Shown here piece after piece: positions 1-6,284 of a stretch of DNA of 12,010 nucleotides. A program made the position numbers and the translations under genes. Each line of letters begins with the position of its first letter. Within the stretch, counting starts at the first letter, position 1. The stretch comes from Armatimonadota bacterium (GTDB taxonomy: Bacteria; Sysuimicrobiota; Sysuimicrobiia; Sysuimicrobiales; VGFF01): the NCBI GenBank assembly GCA_016868955.1, contig VGFF01000066.1, positions 1 to 12,010 on the forward strand, written 5' to 3'. The notes below the pieces were generated by a model. It did no database searches. It had not been told where the DNA came from and was given only the letters and a program-made list of their open reading frames with translations.

Positions 1-170
1 GCGGGGCGATCCTCGCGTCGCTGATCGCGCCGGCGATGCTCGCCCCGCGCGGGCGGATCGAAGCCGGTCCGGATCTCTTGGCGAGCCTGTTCGGCGCGTT
101 CATTGTGGCGCGGACCGGCAGCGTACTGATCACCCTGCTCGCCGGCTTCGCGGCGCTCGGCGCGCGCTAG
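1..170 (+). CDS. AzlD-like branched-chain amino acid transport subunit, C-terminal fragment
   Basis: The reading frame is open from the window edge to a TAG at 168-170 and encodes about 55 residues. The peptide has a hydrophobic helix (GAILASLIAPAML), a short polar loop (APRGRIEAGPD) and a second hydrophobic stretch ending LLAGFAALGAR. This resembles the end of AzlD proteins, the small membrane partner of AzlC in branched-chain amino-acid export: an 'LIAPA' helix, a 'P.GR' loop and a final 'R...LLT.L.G..AL' helix. If so, azlC should lie just upstream, outside the window. The call rests on pattern similarity over a short fragment. Another small multi-helix membrane protein remains possible. 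Confidence 0.6.
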   Translation, partial: GAILASLIAPAMLAPRGRIEAGPDLLASLFGAFIVARTGSVLITLLAGFAALGAR

Positions 171-217
171 GCGTCGGCCCGAGGAACGCTTTTCCCCGTG
201 CTACAGTGGGGGATGAA

Positions 218-1159
218 TTGAAACGCGTCGTCAGCATCAGCCTCGGGTCGTCCCAACGCAACGCGCGCGCCGAGCTCAAATTGCTCGGCGAGGACGTCGC
301 GCTGGAACGCATCGGGACGGACGGCGACAAGCGGCGCTTCGCGGCGCTCATTCGAGAGCACGACGGGCGCGCCGACGCAATCGGACTGGGCGGCATCGAC
401 CTGTTCCTGCAAGCGGGGCAGCGACGCCACTACCTGCGGGACGCGGTTCGACTCGCGCGACACGCGACCCGCACGCCGGTCGTCGACGGTAACGGCATCA
501 AGAACGCCTGGGAACCGCACATCGTCCGCGACGTCCTGCCCGTCCACCTTGGGCGTCGGCTACGAGACCTGCGCGTGCTCCTCGTCAGCGCCGTCGATCG
601 GTACGGCATGGCGAAGGCTTTCGCGGACGGCGGCGCCCGCGTCGTCTACGGAGATCTCCTGTATGGGCTGGGCCTTCCTGTGCCGCTGCGCTCGTTGCGT
701 ACCGTGCACCTCCTCGCGGCGATCTTGCTGCCGGCGCTCTCGCTGGCGCCGATCGAGTGGCTGTATCCGACAGGGAGTCGCCAAGAGGTAACGACGCCGA
801 AGTTCGCGCGGTTCTTCCTGGATGCCGAGGTGATCGCCGGCGACTTCCACCTCATCCGCCGATACATGCCCGATGAGCTCGCTGGCCGCGTCGTCCTGAC
901 GCAAACGGTCACACCCACCGATCTCGAGCAGCTTCGCCGCCGCCGCGTGAAGTCGCTGATCACGACGGGTCCGGTGCTCAACGGGCGGTCGTTCGGAACG
1001 AACGTGCTCGAGGGCCTCGTCGTCGCGTTCGCCGGACCGGGGCCGCACGATGCGGCGACCCTGACGGCATGGATGACGCGATTCGGATTCCAGCCCCGCG
1101 TCGAGCGGCTCGACGCGACCGCGCCGGACTCGCCGCGTCCGGCCGCCGGGATGACGTGA
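218..1159 (+). CDS. 'Quinate 5-dehydrogenase'-named family protein (function unproven)
   Basis: This encodes about 313 residues. The family, as I remember it from Firmicutes-type genomes, begins MKR-V-S-SLGSS. That fits the TTG at 218 (MKRVVSISLGSS), preceded by a GGGGGA stretch at 208-213, better than the GTG at 206, which has no ribosome site at usable distance. Conserved-looking blocks are GLGGID (residues 56-61), PVVDGNGIKN (87-96), VLLVSAVDRYGMA (120-132), GARVVYGD (139-146), AGDFHLIRRYMP (207-218) and TTGPVLNGRSFGTNVLEG (249-266). The 120-146 stretch could be a nucleotide-binding beta-alpha-beta unit, but no textbook GxGxxG motif is visible, so the database name should be treated with caution. 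The stop overlaps the next gene's start (GTGA), which implies co-translation with the AAR-like reductase. A shared pathway is likely, but its substrate is unknown. Confidence 0.7.
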   Translation: MKRVVSISLGSSQRNARAELKLLGEDVALERIGTDGDKRRFAALIREHDGRADAIGLGGIDLFLQAGQRRHYLRDAVRLARHATRTPVVDGNGIKNAWEPHIVRDVLPVHLGRRLRDLRVLLVSAVDRYGMAKAFADGGARVVYGDLLYGLGLPVPLRSLRTVHLLAAILLPALSLAPIEWLYPTGSRQEVTTPKFARFFLDAEVIAGDFHLIRRYMPDELAGRVVLTQTVTPTDLEQLRRRRVKSLITTGPVLNGRSFGTNVLEGLVVAFAGPGPHDAATLTAWMTRFGFQPRVERLDATAPDSPRPAAGMT

Positions 1160-2247
1160 ACGAACCCGTGGAGCGCTTCGCGTTCATCTTGCATCCGTTG
1201 TCCGCGGCCGACTACGCGCGCAAGTTCCCGATCGTTCGCTACCTGCCCGGGCGTTTCGTTGAGGGCGCGTTCAAGTACGTGCCGCCCCGCGTCGCGTCCC
1301 GGATCGAAGGTGTGCGATCGCCGACGGGGGTGGCCGCCGAAGGGTTGTTCATCGGCCTCCCATTCACGCCACGCACGTTGTTCTCGACGCCGCTGTCGGC
1401 CGTTTACGATCGCCTCGCGCAGGCGACGGCGCTCGCCGCCCGTCTCGGCGCTGGGATCGTCGGACTGGGCGCGTTCACGAAGATCGTTGGCGATCGCGGC
1501 GTGACCGTGGCGGCCCGCTCGCCGATCCCCGTGACGACGGGCAACTCGTACACGGCCGCGACCGCGATCGAAGGCGCGCTGCTCGCCGCCGACCGCTTGG
1601 GGATCCCGGTGGGCGAAGCGCGGGCCGCCGTCGTCGGCGCCACAGGGGCGATCGGCGCCGTCTGCTCCCGCATCTTGGCGCGCCGCGTGCCGCACCTGAC
1701 GCTCGTGGCGCGGGCGCGAGATCGCCTGGAAGCCCTGCAGTCGGACATCCGCGGTGAGTCGGCGGCGTACGTCGACGTCAGCGACGACCCGCGCGCGGCC
1801 GTCTCGCGGGCCGACATCGTCCTGGCCGTGAGCAGCGCCACCGACGTGCTCCTCGAGCCGCCGGACTTGAAATCCGGATCCGTCGTCTGCGACGTCGCGC
1901 GGCCGCGAAACGTCTCCCGTGCGATTTATCAACACCGAAACGACTTGCTCGTCATCGATGGCAGCGTCATCGAGGTGCCGGGCGACGTGAGATTCAACCT
2001 CAACTTCGGGATGCCGCCGCGGATGTGCGAAGCGTGTATGGCCGAGACGATGATCCTCGCATTGGAGCGCCGTTACGAGAGCTTTACGCTCGGACGCGAG
2101 ATCACCGTAGCGCAGGTCGATGAGATCGCGCGGCTGGGCGAAAAGCACGGTTTTCGTCTCGCGGGATTCCGCCGCGGCGAGCGGGCGATCGCCGACGATG
2201 AAGTCGAGCGCATCCGCGCCAACGCCCGGGCCAGCGTACGCTTGTGA
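1156..2247 (+). CDS. COG5322 reductase, homologue of cyanobacterial long-chain acyl-ACP reductase
   Basis: This encodes 363 residues from GTG 1156, which overlaps the upstream stop as GTGA. The longer frame from ATG 1069 would run deep into the previous gene and is not needed. The protein lines up by eye with cyanobacterial AAR: GLGAFTKIVGD matches 'ALGGFSSII', TTGNSYTA (127-134) matches 'TTGNTHTA', the NADPH-binding GATGAIG (161-167) matches 'GATGDIG', and EACMAE carries Cys294, the position of the cysteine acylated in Synechococcus AAR. The ending (LERRYESFTLGREIT...KHGFR) also matches. AAR reduces fatty acyl-ACP to the aldehyde. Non-cyanobacterial members are usually annotated as predicted amino-acid or shikimate dehydrogenases, with no proven substrate. 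No aldehyde-deformylating oxygenase gene is adjacent, so an alkane pathway is not implied here. Homology is firm. Substrate is inference. Confidence 0.85.
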   Translation: MNEPVERFAFILHPLSAADYARKFPIVRYLPGRFVEGAFKYVPPRVASRIEGVRSPTGVAAEGLFIGLPFTPRTLFSTPLSAVYDRLAQATALAARLGAGIVGLGAFTKIVGDRGVTVAARSPIPVTTGNSYTAATAIEGALLAADRLGIPVGEARAAVVGATGAIGAVCSRILARRVPHLTLVARARDRLEALQSDIRGESAAYVDVSDDPRAAVSRADIVLAVSSATDVLLEPPDLKSGSVVCDVARPRNVSRAIYQHRNDLLVIDGSVIEVPGDVRFNLNFGMPPRMCEACMAETMILALERRYESFTLGREITVAQVDEIARLGEKHGFRLAGFRRGERAIADDEVERIRANARASVRL

Positions 2248-2270
2248 GACGGTGAAACGTCGCGTATACT
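2242..2270 (+). promoter_or_regulatory. Candidate sigma70-type promoter for greA or a leader RNA
   Basis: TTGTGA (2242-2247) and TATACT (2265-2270) are separated by 17 bp. They match the -35 and -10 consensus at 4/6 and 5/6 positions. The -35 box overlaps the stop codon of the AAR-like gene. Transcription would start near 2277, at the base of the first hairpin. In such a GC-rich region a TATACT is notable, but the promoter is predicted by eye only. Confidence 0.45.
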
Positions 2271-2276
2271 GAGCGC

Positions 2277-2350
2277 GAGGCCCCTCGTCGGAGGGGCCTT
2301 TGGTACTCTCTCGTAAGGACATGCTGTGGGCGCCTCGCCCACGGTTTTTT
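2277..2350 (+). ncRNA. Possible short leader RNA upstream of greA
   Basis: A transcript from the candidate promoter would begin at about 2277 and end in the T-run at 2345-2350, giving a ~74-nt RNA. It would contain a 9-bp hairpin (2278-2286 with 2291-2299, loop GTCG), a single-stranded segment with an AAGGA motif (2315-2319), and the terminator hairpin. E. coli greA has an analogous arrangement in which terminated leader transcripts (GraL) are made. The resemblance is in layout, not sequence. The alternative is that these are simply the 3' end and terminator of the preceding operon. Confidence 0.3.
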
Positions 2351-2353
2351 GTT
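2324..2353 (+). terminator. Intrinsic terminator between the AAR-like operon and greA
   Basis: GTGGGCG (2326-2332) pairs with CGCCCAC (2336-2342) around a CCT loop. C-G and T-G pairs at the base extend the stem to 9 bp (2324-2332 with 2336-2344). Six T residues follow (2345-2350), then G and three more T. This is the most canonical Rho-independent terminator in the window. It closes the upstream operon, acts as a greA-leader attenuator, or does both. Confidence 0.8.
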
Positions 2354-2435
2354 TGCGGTCGAGCGCCGCGGGCGTCCGCTCGTTGGCGCGCCAGATGCTA
2401 CGGTTCCCGAGGTTGGGTAAGGAGGACACGGGGCG

Positions 2436-2909
2436 ATGCCGGAACGTGAAGTCTTTCTGACGTCAGACGGGCTCCGCAAGCTCGAAGACGAGCTCGGGTA
2501 CTTGAAGACGACGAAACGGAAGGATGTCGCGGCGCGGATCAAGCAAGCCAAAGAGTTCGGCGACCTCAGCGAGAACTCCGAATACGAAGACGCCAAGAAC
2601 GAACAAGCCTTCGTCGAAGGCCGAATCCTGACAGTGCAAGCGATGCTGCGCAACGCTCGTGTCATCACCCAGAACGGCGGCAGCGAGAAAGTGAACCTCG
2701 GATCGCGCGTGCGACTCCAAGAGGTGCCGAACGGAGACGAGTTCGAGTACCAGATCGTCGGCGTCGCGGAGGCAGACCCCTTGAAAGATCGGATTTCCAA
2801 CGAATCCCCGGTCGGGCAGGCGCTGCTGGGGCGGCGGCTCGGCGACGTCGTCGAGATCAAGGTGCCGGCGGGGGCGTTTAGCTATAAGATCGTGGGCATT
2901 CTGCAGTAG
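2436..2909 (+). CDS. greA: Transcription elongation factor GreA
   Basis: This encodes 157 residues, the usual length for GreA. GreA enters the RNA polymerase secondary channel and stimulates cleavage of backtracked RNA so that stalled complexes resume. The N-terminal coiled coil spans roughly residues 10-78. Its tip carries the conserved FGDLSENSEYEDAK stretch, with the two catalytic acidic residues Asp43 and Glu46. The C-terminal globular domain is recognised by SRVRL, DPLKDRISNESPVGQALLG and GDVVEIKVPAG. The ATG is preceded by AAGGAGG at 2419-2425, 10 nt upstream. The gene sits alone between the 2324-2353 terminator and a probable small ORF before clpC. Its leader may be regulated by termination. 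Confidence 0.97.
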   Translation: MPEREVFLTSDGLRKLEDELGYLKTTKRKDVAARIKQAKEFGDLSENSEYEDAKNEQAFVEGRILTVQAMLRNARVITQNGGSEKVNLGSRVRLQEVPNGDEFEYQIVGVAEADPLKDRISNESPVGQALLGRRLGDVVEIKVPAGAFSYKIVGILQ

Positions 2910-2933
2910 CGGGGAATCGATCAGGACGGGACG

Positions 2934-3110
2934 ATGAGCGACCGCCGGCCCGTCTGGCGGTTCGTGTTTTCCGGGAACATCGAGCGTCGGGCCCGCGTTC
3001 TCAGGCTTAAGCGGTTCGGTCCGGTTCGTGGCGGCGAACGTATGAACGAGTACGGCGACCGCGATCTCCGCTGGCAGGAAGCGGCGCTGGACCCTGCGAA
3101 CAGATATTAA
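2934..3110 (+). CDS. Possible 58-residue small protein between greA and clpC
   Basis: An ATG at 2934, with AGGA at 2923-2926 and 7-nt spacing, opens a 58-codon frame ending in TAA at 3108-3110. The peptide starts MSDRRPVWRFVFSGN, contains many arginines and ends QEAALDPANRY. By my count about three quarters of its codons end in G or C, similar to neighbouring genes, which favours real coding slightly. I do not recognise the family and see no membrane segment, zinc site or known domain. In many Firmicutes this position holds ctsR-mcsA-mcsB, but this peptide resembles none of them (no CxxC pairs). It could be a chance frame in high-GC spacer DNA. Confidence 0.4.
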   Translation: MSDRRPVWRFVFSGNIERRARVLRLKRFGPVRGGERMNEYGDRDLRWQEAALDPANRY

Positions 3111-3111
3111 G

Positions 3112-3130
3112 ATCGAAGCATATGTTCGAT
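3112..3130 (+). promoter_or_regulatory. Palindrome upstream of clpC, candidate operator
   Basis: ATCGAA (3112-3117) and TTCGAT (3125-3130) are perfect inverted copies around GCATATG, whose CATATG core is itself palindromic. The site lies just after an AT-rich TATTAA (3105-3110) and about 75 bp before the clpC start, where a stress-regulator operator would be expected. It does not match CIRCE (HrcA) or the CtsR heptad repeat. It resembles a Bacillus-type LexA box (CGAAC-N4-GTTCG) but is 1 bp too long. The regulator is unknown. Confidence 0.35.
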
Positions 3131-3190
3131 TGGGGGGCCGGTTTGTGCGCATCTTCCCTGGCGGTCGGGTCTTTGGCGCGTTGCGAGGGG

Positions 3191-3197
3191 GAAAGGA
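3191..3197 (+). promoter_or_regulatory. clpC ribosome binding site that selects the second ATG
   Basis: GAAAGGA directly abuts the ATG at 3198, leaving no spacing for initiation there. It stands 6 nt before the ATG at 3204, and that start gives MFERFTERARR, the usual ClpC N-terminus. The start at 3204 is therefore preferred over 3198. Confidence 0.6.
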
Positions 3198-3203
3198 ATG
3201 GGG

Positions 3204-5663
3204 ATGTTCGAGCGGTTCACGGAGCGAGCCAGGCGGGTCATCATCCTCGCCCAAGACGAGGCGAAGCGCCTGAACCATAGCGCCGTCGGCACCGAGCACA
3301 TCCTCCTGGGAATTGTTCGTGAGGGCGAGGGTGTCGCGAGCAAGGTGCTCGAGCACCTGAACATTCCGGCCGATCGCGTGCGGGCCGAGATCGAAGGGGC
3401 GATCGGGCGGGGCGACCGGACGCCGTACGAGGAAGTGGCTTTCACTCCGAGGGCCAAGAAGGTGCTGGAGCTCGCGCTCGACGAAGCGCGGCGGCTTGGT
3501 CATAACTACATCGGCACCGAGCACCTCTTGCTGGGCCTCATCCGCGAAGGGGAAGGGGTCGCGGCGCGCGTCTTGGAGTCGATGGGGGCGGATCTCGAGC
3601 GCATCCGCGCGCAGGTCGTCTACTTGCTCGGCGAAGAAGGCACGACGACGTACGCGAAGCAGTCGAGCAAGACCCCGACGTTGGACGAGTTCGGCCGTGA
3701 TCTGACGAAGATGGCGCGCGAGAACAAGCTCGATCCGGTGATCGGCCGCGAGCGCGAGATCGAGCGGGTCATTCAGGTTCTCAGCCGGCGAACGAAGAAC
3801 AACCCTGCGCTCATCGGCGAGCCGGGCGTCGGTAAGACGGCGATTGTCGAAGGACTCGGCCAGCGGATCGTCCGCGGTGACATTCCCGAGGTGCTGCGTC
3901 ACAAGCGCGTCGTCCAGCTCGACTTGGCCGCCCTCATCGCCGGAACGAAGTACCGCGGCGAGTTCGAAGAGCGCATGAAGAAAGTGATGGACGAGATCCG
4001 CAAGGCGCAGGGCGAGGTCATCCTGTTCGTCGACGAGTTGCATACGCTCGTCGGCGCCGGCGCGGCGGAAGGCGCGATCGACGCGAGCAACATCCTCAAG
4101 CCGTCGTTGGCGCGCGGCGAGATGCAGTGCATCGGCGCGACCACGCTCGATGAGTTTCGCAAGTACATCGAGCGGGACGCGGCGCTGGAGCGGCGGTTCG
4201 CGCCCATCCTCGTGTCGGAGCCGTCGGTCGAGCAGACCGTGGAGATCCTCAAGGGACTGCGGGAGCGGTACGAGACGCACCACGGCGTCCGGATTAGCGA
4301 CGAAGCGCTCACGGCCTCCGCGACGCTCGCGGAGAAGTACATCACGGACCGGTTCCTGCCGGACAAGGCCGTCGACTTGATGGACGAGGCGGCGAGCAAG
4401 ATCCGGTTGCAAGCGTCGTTCCTGCCGCAGGAAGTGCGACAGGCGATGGAGCGCGTCGAGAAGGTGCGACGCGAGAAGGAAGAGTCCATCAGCAAGCAGG
4501 ACTTCGAAAAGGCCGCCCAGCTCCGCGATCGCGAGCGCGTGCTGCGCCAGAAGCTCGAAGAGCTGGAATCGTCCTGGAAGAGCGACAAGAGGCGGGACAT
4601 GACAGTCGTCAGCGAGGAAGACATCGCCGACATCGTGTCGTCGTGGACGGGGATTCCCGTGACGAAGCTCGTCGAGGAAGAAGCGCAGAAGCTTCTGGGC
4701 ATGGAAGACCGTCTACATCGGCGCATCATAGGGCAGGACGAGGCCGTAGCGGCGGTGTCCCGCGCCGTGCGCCGTGCCCGCGCCGGATTGAAGGACCCGC
4801 GGCGGCCGATCGGCTCGTTCGTGTTCCTTGGGCCGACGGGCGTGGGCAAGACGGAGCTCGCTCGCGCGCTCGCCGAGTTCCTGTTCGGCGACGAGAACGC
4901 ACTGGTCCGCATCGACATGTCGGAGTACAGTGAGCGCCACACCGTGTCGCGCCTGGTCGGCGCGCCGCCGGGATACGTCGGTTACGAAGAGGGGGGGCAG
5001 CTCTCCGAGCAGGTGCGCCGGCGCCCGTACTCCGTCGTCTTGCTCGACGAGATCGAGAAGGCGCATCCGGAGATCTTCAACCTGCTGCTGCAAATTCTCG
5101 ACGACGGGCGCCTGACCGACGCGCAAGGGCGCACCGTGGACTTCAAGAACTGCGTGCTGATCATGACGAGCAACGTCGGCGCGCCGCAGATCGAGCGCGA
5201 GACACCGATGCTCGGCTTCCGCGCCGTCGTCGACGAATCGGGCGAGAACCAGCGCGCGTACGATCGTATGCGCGGCCAGGTCATGGAGGAGCTGCGGCGA
5301 ACGTTCCGGCCCGAGTTCCTCAACCGCCTCGACGAGATCATCGTGTTCCGGGCCCTGACGCGGACGCAGATCGAGCTGATCGTCGACGTCCTGCTCGAGC
5401 GCGTGCGACGGGAGCTGCGGGGGCAGGGCATGGATATTGAGTTCACGCTGTCGGCCAAGGTGCTCTTGGCGAAGGAAGGATTCGATCCCACGTACGGAGC
5501 ACGACCGCTGCGGCGGGCGATTCAGCGCCTTGTGGACGACCCCTTGTCGGATGAGCTGTTGCGGGGGTACTTCCAGCACGGCGATCGCGTGGTGGTGGAC
5601 GCCGACGAAGAGCGGATCGTCTTCGAGAAGCTGCGAGAGCCGGTGACGGCACAAGCGGAATAG
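3204..5663 (+). CDS. clpC: ATP-dependent unfoldase ClpC (Hsp100/AAA+)
   Basis: This encodes 819 residues, the typical ClpC length. ClpC hexamers unfold proteins and feed them to the ClpP protease. In order: two Clp-N repeats (each with GTEH-LLG, roughly residues 3-65 and 78-140); the first AAA+ domain with Walker A GEPGVGKT (205-212) and Walker B FVDELH (Asp277, Glu278); a middle coiled coil with a UVR motif (SKQDFEKAAQLRDRE, from 430), which separates ClpC from ClpA and ClpB; and the second AAA+ domain with GPTGVGKT (543-550) and LLDEIEKAHPE (Asp615, Glu616). An LGF tripeptide (670-672) is the ClpP-docking loop, so proteolytic partnership is expected. The D2 small domain ends in GARPLRRAIQ. 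ClpC activation in Firmicutes uses adaptors such as MecA and McsB, and none is encoded nearby. A hairpin terminator follows the stop. Confidence 0.97.
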   Translation: MFERFTERARRVIILAQDEAKRLNHSAVGTEHILLGIVREGEGVASKVLEHLNIPADRVRAEIEGAIGRGDRTPYEEVAFTPRAKKVLELALDEARRLGHNYIGTEHLLLGLIREGEGVAARVLESMGADLERIRAQVVYLLGEEGTTTYAKQSSKTPTLDEFGRDLTKMARENKLDPVIGREREIERVIQVLSRRTKNNPALIGEPGVGKTAIVEGLGQRIVRGDIPEVLRHKRVVQLDLAALIAGTKYRGEFEERMKKVMDEIRKAQGEVILFVDELHTLVGAGAAEGAIDASNILKPSLARGEMQCIGATTLDEFRKYIERDAALERRFAPILVSEPSVEQTVEILKGLRERYETHHGVRISDEALTASATLAEKYITDRFLPDKAVDLMDEAASKIRLQASFLPQEVRQAMERVEKVRREKEESISKQDFEKAAQLRDRERVLRQKLEELESSWKSDKRRDMTVVSEEDIADIVSSWTGIPVTKLVEEEAQKLLGMEDRLHRRIIGQDEAVAAVSRAVRRARAGLKDPRRPIGSFVFLGPTGVGKTELARALAEFLFGDENALVRIDMSEYSERHTVSRLVGAPPGYVGYEEGGQLSEQVRRRPYSVVLLDEIEKAHPEIFNLLLQILDDGRLTDAQGRTVDFKNCVLIMTSNVGAPQIERETPMLGFRAVVDESGENQRAYDRMRGQVMEELRRTFRPEFLNRLDEIIVFRALTRTQIELIVDVLLERVRRELRGQGMDIEFTLSAKVLLAKEGFDPTYGARPLRRAIQRLVDDPLSDELLRGYFQHGDRVVVDADEERIVFEKLREPVTAQAE

Positions 5664-5683
5664 ATCCCGACTGGCGAATTCGC

Positions 5684-5719
5684 AAGGGCCCGGGGTCTGG
5701 CGTCCGGGCCCTTTTCCTT
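5684..5719 (+). terminator. Intrinsic terminator of clpC, between convergent genes
   Basis: AAGGGCCCGG (5684-5693) pairs perfectly with CCGGGCCCTT (5704-5713) around a 10-nt loop, and the run TTTTCCTT follows. An outer pairing, GAATTCGC (5676-5683) with GCGAATTC (5727-5734), can extend the structure into the hpt stop codon. The outer stem may let the element block transcription arriving from both sides. Confidence 0.8.
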
Positions 5720-5732
5720 CGCGTTCGCGAAT

Positions 5733-6284
5733 TCAGGCGTTGATCAGCTCCTGCCGCAGAACGCCGATGTATGGCAGGTTAAGCAAGGTTTGGCGGTAGT
5801 CCAGACCGTAGCCGACCAGGAAGACGTCGGGGGCCTCGAAGCCGACGAACGAGATCGGTAGATTTTCGGAGATGCGGCGGACGCGCTTATCGAGCAGCGT
5901 GCAGATGCGAAAGCTCGACGGTTGCCGCGCGCGCAGCAAACGCGTCAGGTAGGCGACTGTGAGGCCGGTGTCGATCACATCGTCCACGAGTAGGACGGGG
6001 CGGCCGGCGATCTCTTCGTCGAGGTCCTTGAGCAGGCGGACCGAACCAGTATGAGCCTGGGAGGAGCCGTAGGCCGTGATCGCCATGAAGTCGAGCCGGT
6101 GGCGGCAACGGAGCGCTCGCGTGAGGTCCGCGAGGAAGTAGAGCGAGCCCTTCAGGACGCTGACGAGCGTGGGCACATCGCCGGCGTACGTGGCGTCGAT
6201 CTCGGCGGCGAGCGCGTGGACCCGCCGTCGGATGCCGTCCTCGCTGATGAATACCCGGGCAACCTCAGGCGGCAGCATCGTCAT
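5733..6284 (-). CDS. hpt: Hypoxanthine phosphoribosyltransferase
   Basis: This encodes 183 residues, the normal length. The enzyme is cytoplasmic and joins hypoxanthine (usually also guanine) to PRPP, giving IMP or GMP in purine salvage. Diagnostic parts are the LKGS loop (44-47), the flexible-loop GSSQ region (73-76), the PRPP signature VLLVDDVIDTGLT (97-109) with Asp101, Asp102 and the likely general base Asp105, the purine-contacting Lys133 in DKR, and the C-terminal LVGYGLDY (156-163). No ribosome site is visible before the ATG at 6284. The start overlaps the stop of the upstream gene as ATGA, so translation is probably coupled. An ATG two codons in (6278) is an equally possible start. 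The gene converges on clpC, and the two share a hairpin. Confidence 0.96.
   Translation of the reverse strand: MTMLPPEVARVFISEDGIRRRVHALAAEIDATYAGDVPTLVSVLKGSLYFLADLTRALRCRHRLDFMAITAYGSSQAHTGSVRLLKDLDEEIAGRPVLLVDDVIDTGLTVAYLTRLLRARQPSSFRICTLLDKRVRRISENLPISFVGFEAPDVFLVGYGLDYRQTLLNLPYIGVLRQELINA

Noticed and set aside
1069..1155. N-terminal extension of the AAR-like protein from ATG 1069
   Set aside because: It would overlap the upstream gene by about 90 bp and read as Arg/Ala-rich shadow sequence. Homology starts after GTG 1156.
646..2322. 558-codon open frame on the minus strand
   Set aside because: It lies antisense to two recognisable genes. It is Arg/Asp/His-rich with no domain and is explained by G/C-ending codons of the plus-strand genes.
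2321..2452. Small ORF starting ATG 2321 in the greA leader
   Set aside because: The AAGGA is only 1 nt from the ATG. The frame crosses the terminator and overlaps greA out of frame, and the product is Arg-rich with no sign of conservation.
3114..3128. LexA (SOS) box upstream of clpC
   Set aside because: CGAAGCATATGTTCG resembles the Gram-positive box but is one base longer than the CGAAC-N4-GTTCG spacing and breaks one half-site.
2910..3197. ctsR, mcsA or mcsB upstream of clpC
   Set aside because: The spacer is too short, and its only frame lacks the CxxC pairs of McsA and any kinase or CtsR motif.
2463..4412. 649-codon open frame on the minus strand
   Set aside because: It runs across greA, the spacer and clpC in antisense. 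Its composition is typical of a high-GC shadow frame.
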